From: [Mycobacterium] zoologicum
GTDB taxonomy: Bacteria > Actinomycetota > Actinomycetes > Mycobacteriales > Mycobacteriaceae
Direction of reading: 5' to 3'
Assembly (NCBI RefSeq): GCF_020172665.1
Contig: NZ_CP083985.1
Span: forward strand, 167,518-231,517
DNA: 64,000 nt
The notes under the pieces are model-generated. The model saw nothing but the letters and a program-made list of their open reading frames with translations, was not told the origin of the DNA and ran no database searches. Of the stretch, positions 14,900 through 22,857 are shown piece by piece. A program made the translations under genes and the position numbers. The first letter of the stretch is position 1. Each line of letters opens with the position of its first letter.

Positions 14900-17571
14900 G
14901 GCTTCAAACCTCCGTACCGCACCGTCACGGCCTGGTGCCAGGCCAGGTGGTAGCGGGCGAGTTCTTCACTTCCGTCGATCAGGGCGTCGACGGCCGCCAG
15001 CAGCATCCAGTCCGCGACGTCTTTGGGGGCGTGCGCCGGATATGCCGAGAGTACTCGTGTCCGCGTCGCATCGACCACCTGCTGGAACAGTTCGATTTCA
15101 TTGTCGGCGGCACCGTATCGGCGGGACACGGCCTGCGCGACGGTCTGCACGATGCGCGGCAGACGCGAATTGGCTCCGACGGTGTCGATCAGCGTGGGGC
15201 CCAATTCGTCGACGCGCTGGCCGTGGCGGGCGCGTTCCCCGGTACCGGGAATCGGGTCCTGCGGATCGGCGCCAGCGATGTAGGTGTTCGGCTGGTGGGA
15301 GGCCACGGCCACCACCGCACCCAGAAGGTCGACCGCGCTGGTGTCCCGGCGGCGCTGCGCGGGGCTGAGAAGGGTCACACCTGGTGGGAGTTTGACGGTG
15401 GGGGGAATCCAGCCGCCGGCCAGATCGGTGACCAACACGGTGGTGGACTCGTCGTCGCGCAATCCGGCGGCCCATGCCAGTCCCGGTTCCTGACGGGCGA
15501 CGGCGTCAACTTTGCGCTGCAGATCCTGTTGCTCGGCAAGACGTTTGCCGGCAGTACCAGCGCCGGCCCCAGCCGTTCCGCCGGCCGCCGCGCTGCCGGC
15601 CATCGCCGCAGCCGAAGCCCCACCGGCACCGGGCGTCGCTCTGCCCGGGGCGGAACGGTCCCCCGAGGAGGTCACCGCGGTGCCGCCGGAGGTCGGGGTG
15701 GTGGCACCAGCTGCCGGCGCCGGGGCGGCAGGACCGCTCGGGGCGGCCGGTGCCGCTGGCGCGACAGCGCCCGCCGGGCGCAGATCCGCACCGTAGCCAG
15801 GCAGCGGACCCACTGGTGCTGCGGGAGTAGCACTGATGGGCGCTGACGGCATCGGTGTCGGCGCCATGGGCGGGGCTGGGGTTGGGCTGACTGCCGATGT
15901 CATGGGGGCGGCCTCCGGGCTTGGGCCCGCCAGGTTACTCAGGTTCCCGAGCAGCCCGCCGGCCATCGGCGTCGACGCGGGGGACGGTGGCACCTGCGGA
16001 CCTTGCGGGAACCCCGACCCGCCTGCTCCGACCGGCGGCATGCCACCAGCTTCCGGCGGACCCCCAGGAAAGGACGAGGCCATTGCCTGGGTTGGACCGG
16101 CACCCGAGAGGCCGCCGGGAAGGCCGGGCGGCATGCCGGCGCCGCCGGGGAGTCCGGGCATGGACGACGTCAGGGGTGAGGTTCCTGGAATGCCGCTAGC
16201 CCCAAGACTGCCGGGAGCGCCGACTCCACCGCCGCCATATGGATTTCCGCCCGGCGCCGCGTTGTTAGCGGCGAGGCCCACGTCATTACCGCCTGTTAAG
16301 CCGCCGGTCGTGCTGGTGTCGCTGAGGGCACCGCTTGTGCCGCTGCCGCCGCTGCCGCCGCTGCCGGCACCGCTTGTGCCGCCGCCACCGCTGCCGGCAC
16401 CGCTTGTGCCGCCGCCACCGCTGCCGGCACCGCTTGTGCCGCCGCCGCCGCCGCCGCTGCCGGCACCGCTTGTGCCGCCGCCGCCGCCGCCGCTGCCGGC
16501 ACCGCTTGTGCCGCTGCCGCCGCTGCTGGCACCGCTCGTGCCGCTGCCGCCGCTGCTGGCACCGCTTGTGCCGCTGCCGCTGCCGCTGCCGCTGCCGGCA
16601 CCGCTTGTGCCGCCGCTGCCGCTGCCGGCACCGCTTGTGCCGCCGCCGCTTGGCCCGGCGCTCGTTCGGTCGCTGCCGCTGGAACCGGCGCCGCCACCTG
16701 TGACAACCCCGCCGCTTCCGTTGGTGGCTGTAGGACTTCCCGCTCCAGTCTCGCCCTTTCCACCCGAATTGCCGCCACCCCCGATGGTCATAGGCATGCT
16801 CGAGACGGGCCCACCTTGGCCGCCGTCGCCACCAGCCCCGCGGGACGATTCGGCTCCTCCAGCGCCGGCTGCGCCGCGACCGCCTTCTCCGCCATCCCCG
16901 CCGGTTTGGCCGGTCGTCGGTTGCGGATCTGCACCGGTCGGGTTGCCCTTACCTCCAGAACCGCCGTCACTGCTCAGCTTGTTAGTCAGTTCCTCGGCTG
17001 TGAGTTCCTTTGGTGGGTGAGAGGTGTCGAAATTTCCACCATGCTCTTTGAGCCAAGTTCTCGCTTCTTCGTTTGATACACCAAGGACTTTTCCAGTAAT
17101 ACGAACGATCTCGTTATTGGCCTTGTCGGCGGCACTTTTCGCCTCCTCGTTTTTATCGCGGATCACGCCGTTGATTTTGTTTACCTTGTCACCTAAGGGC
17201 GTGTCCTTGGAGAGGATATCTTGGATCTCGTTGTTGCCCGAGTTGGCGATGCCGGACAAGGTTGTACGTAGGGTAGTCACCTCAATCGCAACCGCCGTAT
17301 TGGCGTTGCGCTTGTTATGGCAGTGCTCGACGACGTCCATCAAGCGTTGCTCATGCTGAGCCATGCGCGAGGTCAGATCGTTGGCGGTATTGCCGCGGTT
17401 TGACGTAGCGATGAGTGTTCGTAGATTGCGAAGCGCGTTTCGCTCGTTGTCCTTGACTTGAGCTTGTGCATCCCACTGAGCGGCTGCTGCGGTGAGTTGG
17501 GTGGGATACGCAGGCCACCACGGCCCAATCAACAGAGGGGTGAAAGGCCTTGGATCTGCGGACTCAGTCAC
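14896..17571 (-). CDS. Rv3899c-like protein with long Gly-Thr-Ser-rich linker
   Basis: An 891-aa protein in three parts. Residues 1-200: helical head with conserved GPWWPAYPTQLTAAAAQWDA, similar in style to type VII substrate heads. Residues 200-690: a low-complexity linker made of GTSGAGSGGGG-type repeats and then Pro/Gly/Met-rich sequence. Residues 690-891: a folded C-terminal domain like M. tuberculosis Rv3899c (DUF5631/DUF5632): STTVLVTDLAGGWIPPTV, AVDLLGAVVAVASHQPN, LPRIVQTVAQAVSRRYG. The gene overlaps its upstream neighbour (one-TM protein) by eight bases and its downstream neighbour by four, so three genes form an operon. Part of the C-terminal domain is copied at 19942-20324. Confidence 0.75.
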   Translation of the reverse strand: MTESADPRPFTPLLIGPWWPAYPTQLTAAAAQWDAQAQVKDNERNALRNLRTLIATSNRGNTANDLTSRMAQHEQRLMDVVEHCHNKRNANTAVAIEVTTLRTTLSGIANSGNNEIQDILSKDTPLGDKVNKINGVIRDKNEEAKSAADKANNEIVRITGKVLGVSNEEARTWLKEHGGNFDTSHPPKELTAEELTNKLSSDGGSGGKGNPTGADPQPTTGQTGGDGGEGGRGAAGAGGAESSRGAGGDGGQGGPVSSMPMTIGGGGNSGGKGETGAGSPTATNGSGGVVTGGGAGSSGSDRTSAGPSGGGTSGAGSGSGGTSGAGSGSGSGSGTSGASSGGSGTSGASSGGSGTSGAGSGGGGGGTSGAGSGGGGGGTSGAGSGGGGTSGAGSGGGGTSGAGSGGSGGSGTSGALSDTSTTGGLTGGNDVGLAANNAAPGGNPYGGGGVGAPGSLGASGIPGTSPLTSSMPGLPGGAGMPPGLPGGLSGAGPTQAMASSFPGGPPEAGGMPPVGAGGSGFPQGPQVPPSPASTPMAGGLLGNLSNLAGPSPEAAPMTSAVSPTPAPPMAPTPMPSAPISATPAAPVGPLPGYGADLRPAGAVAPAAPAAPSGPAAPAPAAGATTPTSGGTAVTSSGDRSAPGRATPGAGGASAAAMAGSAAAGGTAGAGAGTAGKRLAEQQDLQRKVDAVARQEPGLAWAAGLRDDESTTVLVTDLAGGWIPPTVKLPPGVTLLSPAQRRRDTSAVDLLGAVVAVASHQPNTYIAGADPQDPIPGTGERARHGQRVDELGPTLIDTVGANSRLPRIVQTVAQAVSRRYGAADNEIELFQQVVDATRTRVLSAYPAHAPKDVADWMLLAAVDALIDGSEELARYHLAWHQAVTVRYGGLKP
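15003..15386 (-). repeat. source copy of a duplicated 384-bp DUF5631-type segment
   Basis: This segment inside the Rv3899c-like gene aligns almost base for base with 19942-20324, with scattered substitutions only. It encodes the stretch from TLLSPAQRRRDTSAVDLLG to PKDVADW. Confidence 0.9.
16325..16655 (-). repeat. in-frame GC-rich repeats (Gly-Thr-Ser-Gly-Ala)
   Basis: The unit GCTGCCGGCACCGCTTGTGC recurs about ten times at 27-36 bp spacing, separated by GCCGCC or GCTGCC triplets. On the coding strand each unit reads GTSGAGSG plus extra Gly or Ser. All units keep the frame, so copy number can change without breaking the protein. Confidence 0.9.
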
Positions 17572-18037
17572 CGCATAATTCCTGCATTACAGTGCCCTTG
17601 GCATTTGTAGCGTCAACCGCCGCCTGAAAGCCAGTATCGTTCGATCCGAGACTACCGAGAGCGGATTCAGTTCGAAAGGCGATTGCCAGTTCCTGCGCTG
17701 CAGAACGGTATTCGCCAGCCAGGGCTGGATTTGCCGCCGCAAGCTCGAGAATTGCTGCGCCGTTTATCTCGGATGCGCGGGCCAAGGCCGTATTATCTGG
17801 AATATGAGTCTCGATTTTCACGGCATTGACCGCTAGTTTATATTGATCGCACAGCTGCGTCCGTGCTTCGGCTTTTTGGGCTGCGGTGTAAGTAGGTTCT
17901 GAGGTCGCCCCGGTCTTGGTGAGCGCCACAGCTAAGGCGGCTACAGCCACGGCTGCGGCCACCAACGCGAGCATCGCGATTGGCCAGGTGCGGGTGCGAA
18001 CGGGTGGAGGTACCGGCCAGGGTTGCGTCGTAGTCAC
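17564..18037 (-). CDS. one-TM exported Cys-pair protein, paralog A
   Basis: A 157-aa protein with a Pro-rich cytosolic start (VTTTQPWPVPPPVRTRTWP), one membrane segment (about residues 20-42) and an outside helical domain with PTYTAAQKAEARTQLCDQY near its start and VMQELCGD at its end. The two Cys are kept in all five paralogs in this window (17564, 18170, 19270, 19773, 20377) and may form a disulfide. GTG 18037 fits the paralogs; a longer reading to 18100 adds unrelated residues. It is first in the operon with the Rv3899c-like gene. M. tuberculosis Rv3901c, a small membrane protein beside Rv3899c, may be the equivalent. Confidence 0.7.
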   Translation of the reverse strand: MTTTQPWPVPPPVRTRTWPIAMLALVAAAVAVAALAVALTKTGATSEPTYTAAQKAEARTQLCDQYKLAVNAVKIETHIPDNTALARASEINGAAILELAAANPALAGEYRSAAQELAIAFRTESALGSLGSNDTGFQAAVDATNAKGTVMQELCGD

Positions 18038-18169
18038 GTGACGGATCGTATCCCCGGAGGCCGTATCCGCGCTTACACCCGTGTTTTCGTGCGGGAACAT
18101 GCCCCCGAAGTGCGAAAGTCAGTCAGCCGGCGCGTTCACCTGCACGCACAGGTACCCACCGCGACAGTC

Positions 18170-18679
18170 TCAGTCCCCGCACAATTCCCGCAGGACCTGA
18201 TACTTCGCGTTCGAATCTTCGATGGCCGCCGAGAACTGAGGATCTGACTGCCCCAGGACGCCCGTTGCTGTCACGGTCTGGTACGAGTCCGCGAGCGCCA
18301 GAGCAGCGTCACGGAAGCTGGTATCCAAAGCCGGATTTGCCGCCGCTGCCTCAAGCATCGCCGAACTGTTGGTGTTCGCGATCCGCGCCAGCGCCATGTC
18401 GGGGTCGGGCCCAGTCGTTTCGAGGTGCACCGCTTGGGCGGCCAGCCTGTATCGACTGCATAGATGGGCTTGCGCAGCAGCCCGCTCAGCCGAAGAGTAG
18501 GTGGGGCCAGATGATTGCCGACTGAATGCGACAGTCGCCACGATCAACGCGGCACCAGCCAGCAGGGTAGCTAGCACTGCTATTCCAACCGTTATTGGGT
18601 GACGGTGCGACTGGACTGGCGGGAGCGTTGGCCACGGTGGAGGAGTCAGGGTCCCATACCGGATGGTAGCCCTCAACAC
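18170..18679 (-). CDS. one-TM exported Cys-pair protein, paralog B
   Basis: About 169 aa: short start with TLTPPPWPTLPPVQ, one membrane helix (GIAVLATLLAGAALIVATVA), then the family domain PTYSSAERAAAQAHLCSRY, GPDPDMALARIANTNSSAML, NPALDTSFRDAALALADSY, and the ending QVLRELCGD. Start GTG 18679 is the first that keeps the family N-terminus; upstream codons have no similarity. It stands 130 bp upstream of paralog A. Function unknown; the outside domain is a small helical bundle by pattern. Confidence 0.65.
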   Translation of the reverse strand: MLRATIRYGTLTPPPWPTLPPVQSHRHPITVGIAVLATLLAGAALIVATVAFSRQSSGPTYSSAERAAAQAHLCSRYRLAAQAVHLETTGPDPDMALARIANTNSSAMLEAAAANPALDTSFRDAALALADSYQTVTATGVLGQSDPQFSAAIEDSNAKYQVLRELCGD

Positions 18680-18730
18680 CGCTTGTTTGCGGACCGAACC
18701 GTCTCCGCTTCGGTGCGTGAGGAGGCCTAG

Positions 18731-19147
18731 ATGTATGAGGCGACCTGCTGCGAACGGATGCGCTTCGCGATGCTGGCATTTCGGGATGGCGGCCGCATCA
18801 TCGCCGGCTCCTACGCGCCGTTGGCCGCCACGCTCAACCTGTCGGCAACGCTCATGTTGCTCCTGCACGCAGTCACCGCACCCGGCTACAGTCCAGGCCA
18901 GCTTGCAGCCCTATTGCGCTCCTACACAATCGGATTCGTGATCGATGAGCAGTCATTCCTGGAGCTCAAGACCACAAACGAGTGGGACTCGCTGCTTCAG
19001 CAGATGGCCGACAGTGGCCACCGTCGGCCCGCCGAGGCTGACGACCTCATCGCGGTACTCACCGGCGACCGTGACCGGCGGTTCCTCACAGGGCTCGACA
19101 TGATCCTTACTGGACTCGTCCAAGTCAGCCCAACCCCGCCAAACTAG
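18731..19147 (+). pseudogene. headless TetR C-terminal domain
   Basis: 138 residues that match the ligand-binding half of TetR-class regulators (TetR_C type): MRFAMLAFRDGGRIIAGSY, LLHAVTAPGYSPGQLAALL, TIGFVIDEQSFLEL, and the closing FLTGLDMILTGLV. No helix-turn-helix is found upstream in any frame: only 51 bp separate it from the leftward paralog B start. It is therefore a 5'-deleted remnant, unable to bind DNA, left inside the run of one-TM genes. It might still be translated from ATG 18731, but no clear ribosome site is seen. Confidence 0.7.
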
Positions 19148-19269
19148 CCGGGGGCCGTCCAGGATATCCGTTCGACAACACGCGTCCGGCGCCTACGGCC
19201 AGGGAGCGACGCCCAGCCGTCAACAACGTTCTGTCCCGCAACAACTAGACGTCGTCAGGCGGAAATTGG

Positions 19270-19770
19270 TCAGTTGTCGCAGAGGTCCTGCATCGCTTGA
19301 TTCTTGTCGAGGGCATCATCAAGCACCGCTTGGTTCTCGGTGTCATCGGCCATCCCCTCCGTCTGCTTTACCGTCATAGTCCGATAGGCGGTTGCCAAGG
19401 CCAGTGCAGCATCGTGAAAGGCGCTGTCCAGCGCCGGATCCGCGGCGGCGGTCTCCAAGATAAGGGCACCGTTGGTTGTGGAGATTCGAGCGAGTGCAAC
19501 GTCACCGCTACTGGTCTCGATACGCGCGGCCTGCGCGGCCATCCGGTACCTGGAGCACAACTGCGTTTGCGCGGTAGCTCTTTGGGCCGCGGTGTAGGTA
19601 GGGCCCGGGTTGTCGCCGGATTGGGTGAGTCCCATGACCAATGCGACTGTGGACAGGGCGGTATTGGCGATCACGCCTACGACCAGCAGGGCGTACAGCC
19701 AGCGGCGAGGTTGATGCGGCACGGGCACGGGCACGGGCACGGGCACGGATATGGGCCACTGCGCAGTCAT
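19270..19770 (-). CDS. one-TM exported Cys-pair protein, paralog C
   Basis: A 166-aa family member: a start with five Val-Pro pairs (SVPVPVPVPVPHQP), one membrane segment (LYALLVVGVIANTALSTVAL), then PTYTAAQRATAQTQLCSRY and the ending AMQDLCDN. The Val-Pro run is encoded by a GGGCAC-type hexamer repeat (about 19721-19748), so its length can change by slippage without a frameshift. The gene follows the chimeric paralog D with two bases between the stop of D (19773) and its own start, so the two were probably an operon. Confidence 0.7.
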   Translation of the reverse strand: MTAQWPISVPVPVPVPVPHQPRRWLYALLVVGVIANTALSTVALVMGLTQSGDNPGPTYTAAQRATAQTQLCSRYRMAAQAARIETSSGDVALARISTTNGALILETAAADPALDSAFHDAALALATAYRTMTVKQTEGMADDTENQAVLDDALDKNQAMQDLCDN

Positions 19771-19772
19771 TG

Positions 19773-20315
19773 TCAGTTACCGCACAAGGTCTTCAGTACC
19801 GAATCTTTGGCGTTTACGTCATCGGCGGTCGATCGCATCTGCGGGTCGTCAGCCGTCTTTCCCGTCGATACCGCCACCAAGGTTTCGTAGGTTAGAGCAA
19901 GGTTCTGTGCCGCGTCGCGGTACTCGGGATCCAGGGCGAGCCTCCAATCCGCGACGTCCTTGGGGGCGTGCGCGGGATAGGCCGACAGTACTCGTGTCCG
20001 CGTCGCAGTGACCACCTGCTGGAACAGTTCGATTTCATTGTCGGCGGCGCCGTATCGGCGGGACACGGCCTGCGCGACGGTCTGCACGATGCGCGGCAGA
20101 CGTGAATTGGCTCCGACGGTGTCGATCAGTGTCGGGCCCAGTTGGTCGACGCGCTGACCGTGGCGGGCGCGTTCCCCGGTTCCGGGAATCGGGTCCAGCG
20201 GATCGGCGCCAGCGATGTAGGTGTTCGGCTGGTGGGAGGCGACGGCCACCACCGCACCCAGAAGGTCGACGGCGCTGGTGTCCCGGCGGCGCTGAGCGGG
20301 GCTGAGAAGGGTCAC
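19773..20315 (-). pseudogene. chimera: DUF5631-type fragment fused to a Cys-pair protein tail (paralog D)
   Basis: The first 125 residues (TLLSPAQRRRDTSAVDLLG to PKDVADW) are a copy of the middle of the Rv3899c-like C-terminal domain. The last 55 (LALDPEYRDAAQNLALTYE to SVLKTLCGN) are the end of a one-TM Cys-pair protein. The membrane helix and first Cys of the small protein are missing, and the imported segment lacks both domain ends, so neither part should fold as in its parent. The frame is open throughout, but the start (GTG for residue 1) has no good ribosome site. Most likely an insertion or recombination product. Confidence 0.75.
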
Positions 20316-20324
20316 ACCTGGTGG
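19942..20324 (-). repeat. second copy of the DUF5631-type segment
   Basis: Near-identical copy of 15003-15386 in the same orientation. Similarity starts at TCCGCGACGTC and stops abruptly at ACACCTGGTGG, after which the sequences are unrelated. About twenty scattered substitutions suggest that the copy is not very recent. Confidence 0.9.
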
Positions 20325-20376
20325 CCTGCGACAACCCCCACTCCAGCAGCACCTCGCCTACACGATGAAACTTAGA

Positions 20377-20850
20377 TTAATCGCGGCACAGATCCTTTAG
20401 GGCGATCTCTGCTGCATTAACCGCGTCGACATACGAGTTAAATTTCGGATTTCCGGTCCCGCCTGTTGAATAGACTACCAAATTCTCATAGGCCAACACC
20501 ACCGATTTGGCTGCCTCGCGATAGCGCGAGTCTAGCGCAGGATTTGTGGCCAAGCCGTCCAGTATGAGCGCGCCGTTTACGAGCGATGTGCGGCCTAGGC
20601 CGGGGTCCGGTCCGTTAGTCTCGGCGTGAACTGCGTCCATGGCCGGCTTAAACCGTTCGCATAAATCTGACCTTGCGGCTGCTCGCTGAGCGGCCGAATA
20701 GGGCGAGCGGGTTTCTGCCCTGTTGAGGGCGACAATCGCCAGGACCAACGAGGTGATGGCCAACAAAGTTGACAGTGCCGCAAGGGCTACCACCAAACTA
20801 CGACGAGGTTGCTGAATCGTTGGCGGTGCGGTCCAGGGTGGCGGTGTCAT
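20377..20850 (-). CDS. one-TM exported Cys-pair protein, paralog E
   Basis: A 157-aa family member starting MTPPPWTAPPTIQQPRRS, then one membrane helix (residues about 20-42), SPYSAAQRAAARSDLCERF, a domain with NPALDSRYREAAKSVVLAYE and the ending ALKDLCRD. ATG 20850 is preferred over longer starts because it matches the family. Divergent from the next gene (20897), with a 46-bp shared gap. Codon use is less GC-rich than that of its neighbours in parts (20380-20560). Confidence 0.68.
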   Translation of the reverse strand: MTPPPWTAPPTIQQPRRSLVVALAALSTLLAITSLVLAIVALNRAETRSPYSAAQRAAARSDLCERFKPAMDAVHAETNGPDPGLGRTSLVNGALILDGLATNPALDSRYREAAKSVVLAYENLVVYSTGGTGNPKFNSYVDAVNAAEIALKDLCRD

Positions 20851-20896
20851 GGTCACATTGCGGAGGGTAGACCCCAGCAGTGCGAGGAGGTGTGAC

Positions 20897-21373
20897 ATGA
20901 CGAACGCGACTTGCGTCAGGTGGTGGGTGGCAGGAACGACGGCACTCGTCGTGGTTTCGGCCGCGATCTTCTGCTGGGTGCTGGCGGGAAGACATCACGA
21001 CCCCTCCGCCGACGACTGCACGGTGGTGGCGCAGGTGGCGCAGCTGTGGCAGGCAGACTCGGCCAGGTCGATGGATGCACTCGCCCACGACAGCGGCGAG
21101 CCCCACACCGACGCCGACAGCGTCAAGAGCCTTAGCCAGAAGGCCAGCGCCGCAGCGCAGTCGGTTGTCGATCCGGTGATCAGACGGAACCTGGACGACT
21201 GGGCACAGGGATTCGGCCTGCTTGCCCAGATTATCCATGACGGTGGACAGAGCTCGTCGCCCGCGGGGCCACCCGGGGAATCCGATCGAATCCAGGAAGC
21301 CGGCGATCTGATCTACCTCACCGCCGACAAGCTACGCGCGTCCTGCCCAGACGCCTTCCCGCCACGGCGTTGA
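20897..21373 (+). CDS. membrane-anchored hypothetical protein, 158 aa
   Basis: Starts at ATG 20897 with GAGGAGG upstream. One N-terminal membrane segment (WVAGTTALVVVSAAIFCWVL) anchors an outside helical domain beginning DDCTVVAQVAQLWQADSAR and ending LRASCPDAFPPRR; two Cys bracket the domain as in the leftward family, though the rest is different. I do not recognise a family. It may be a distant relative of the one-TM Cys-pair group or a lipoprotein-like accessory protein. Confidence 0.6.
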   Translation: MTNATCVRWWVAGTTALVVVSAAIFCWVLAGRHHDPSADDCTVVAQVAQLWQADSARSMDALAHDSGEPHTDADSVKSLSQKASAAAQSVVDPVIRRNLDDWAQGFGLLAQIIHDGGQSSSPAGPPGESDRIQEAGDLIYLTADKLRASCPDAFPPRR

Positions 21374-21450
21374 CCCCCGCCGGGGGACGACAGACGGCGG
21401 TGCTTGCGACCAGGCCGATGACGGCCGAGTCGTGAACTCGGACCAAACCC

Positions 21451-21804
21451 CTACCGCGCCAGCGGCTTATAGAACACCAACCCGTTGCCCTTGTTGTCAT
21501 AGACCACCGCCCGGCGCTCGTGCGCGTCGTCGTAGGGCCCCTTCACGATTCCGCCGCCGCTGGCCTCGATCGCCTTCGCGGCGCCGTCGACGTCGTCGGT
21601 CTTGATGCCGACCACCACCTGGCCGTGGATCGGGTGATCGACCGCGGTGGCCAATGCCAGGGTCACCGAGCCGCCGTCGAGGGCGGCGAAGTGCGCGCCG
21701 TCGCGAAACTTCAACGGCATGCCCAGGGTTTCGCTGTAGAACTTGATGGATTCGTCCAGGTCGTCGGTGGACAAGACGATCATCCGGATATCGTGGTCGC
21801 TCAT
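21451..21804 (-). CDS. VOC (glyoxalase/bleomycin-resistance) family protein
   Basis: A 117-aa protein of the vicinal-oxygen-chelate fold with two beta-alpha-beta-beta-beta modules: IRMIVLSTDDLDESIKFYSE, GMPLKFRDGAHFAALDGG, then VVGIKTDDVDGAAKAIEASG and AVVYDNKGNGLVFYKPL. Single-domain members work as dimers with a metal at the interface. The substrate cannot be read from sequence. GGAGG precedes the ATG. Divergent from the hydrolase at 21862. Confidence 0.85.
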   Translation of the reverse strand: MSDHDIRMIVLSTDDLDESIKFYSETLGMPLKFRDGAHFAALDGGSVTLALATAVDHPIHGQVVVGIKTDDVDGAAKAIEASGGGIVKGPYDDAHERRAVVYDNKGNGLVFYKPLAR

Positions 21805-21861
21805 GGGGGCCTCCTGTGTGTTCGCTCTCGCTCCAGGCTAGGCCCGCGATACCGTCAGCGG

Positions 21862-22788
21862 GTGGGTAAACGTCTTGCGGCTCTAGCGTTCGCACTACTC
21901 CTGGTCGCGCTGCTAGTCGACGGGGCGGTCACCGACCGCATCGCACGGGCCGCCGAGCCCTTCGGCGGTGGCCGGGTGTTAGATCTGCCCGGTCCGGACC
22001 TCAACGTCCGTGAGTACGGCTCCGGCGGCGACCACGCGGTGGTGCTGCTGCACGGCTACACCGCATCGATCCAGTGGTGGGAAGCGGTGGCGCCCGCATT
22101 GGTGGCAGGCAACCGGGTGATTGCGATCGACCTGATCGGCCACGGCGGTTCCGAAGCCCCCCGCGATACCGCGGCATACAGCGCCGAGGCGCAGGCGGCC
22201 GCGGTGCACCAGGCACTCGGCGCGTTGGGTGTGCGGCATGCCGTGGTAATCGGGCACTCGATGGGCGGCACGGTGGCCACCGCGCTGGCCGAGAGCGTCC
22301 CGGAAATGGTTGACCGCGTGGTTGTTTCCGACACCCCGGGCGGCGAGGGTCTGGTCGTCATGCCGGCCTTGGGTGACGCGGTGTGCTGGCCCGTGCTCGG
22401 CGCCTCGCTGGACCGGCTGCGAAGTATCGACGCTGTGGACAAGACGTCGCTGCAGACCGGATTCGCCGCCGACTACCCGGTTCCCGATATTGCCTACCGG
22501 TCGTTGAAAGGCATGACGCACAATGCCTTGTGCGGCCCCCGCAAGGCTCCCAACTTCAACGCCCAGCGCGCGGTGGCCGACCGGCTGGCCGGCCTGGGCA
22601 AGCCGGTGCTGGTGCTGTGGGGTGAGTGCGATGTCCTCACCCCGACGCAGGCCAATGTCGACCGCTACCGTGAGGCGGGCTTGCAGCCCGTCGTGATCGC
22701 CGGATCAGGGCACACCCCGATGGTGGAGAGGCCGACTGAATTCCTCGGCGCAGTAGAGGGTTTCGTGCACGGCACCGCTCAGCGGTAG
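21862..22788 (+). CDS. alpha/beta-hydrolase, membrane-anchored or secreted
   Basis: A 308-aa hydrolase. GTG 21862 gives an N-terminal hydrophobic segment (LAALAFALLLVALLVDGAV) that looks like a signal anchor. The core shows VVLLHGYTAS (oxyanion region), the nucleophile elbow GHSMGG, the Asp-bearing strand LVLWGECDVLTP and the catalytic His in IAGSGHTPMVERP. This complete triad suits an esterase, lipase or haloperoxidase-like enzyme. The substrate is unknown. Confidence 0.82.
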   Translation: MGKRLAALAFALLLVALLVDGAVTDRIARAAEPFGGGRVLDLPGPDLNVREYGSGGDHAVVLLHGYTASIQWWEAVAPALVAGNRVIAIDLIGHGGSEAPRDTAAYSAEAQAAAVHQALGALGVRHAVVIGHSMGGTVATALAESVPEMVDRVVVSDTPGGEGLVVMPALGDAVCWPVLGASLDRLRSIDAVDKTSLQTGFAADYPVPDIAYRSLKGMTHNALCGPRKAPNFNAQRAVADRLAGLGKPVLVLWGECDVLTPTQANVDRYREAGLQPVVIAGSGHTPMVERPTEFLGAVEGFVHGTAQR

Positions 22789-22857
22789 CAAGTCTGGCCG
22801 AAGAGCCTGCGTTGACGGGATTGCCGCCGACGCGCCATCGGGACTACGTTGTGCGGC

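Noticed and set aside
16325..16655. Regularly spaced repeats considered as CRISPR
   Set aside because: Units are coding, in frame, GC-only, with triplet spacers that are not unique; no cas genes nearby.
15836..17020. 394-codon Pro-rich frame on + opposite the Rv3899c-like linker
   Set aside because: It is the mirror of Gly-rich repeats on the other strand; no start signal or family.
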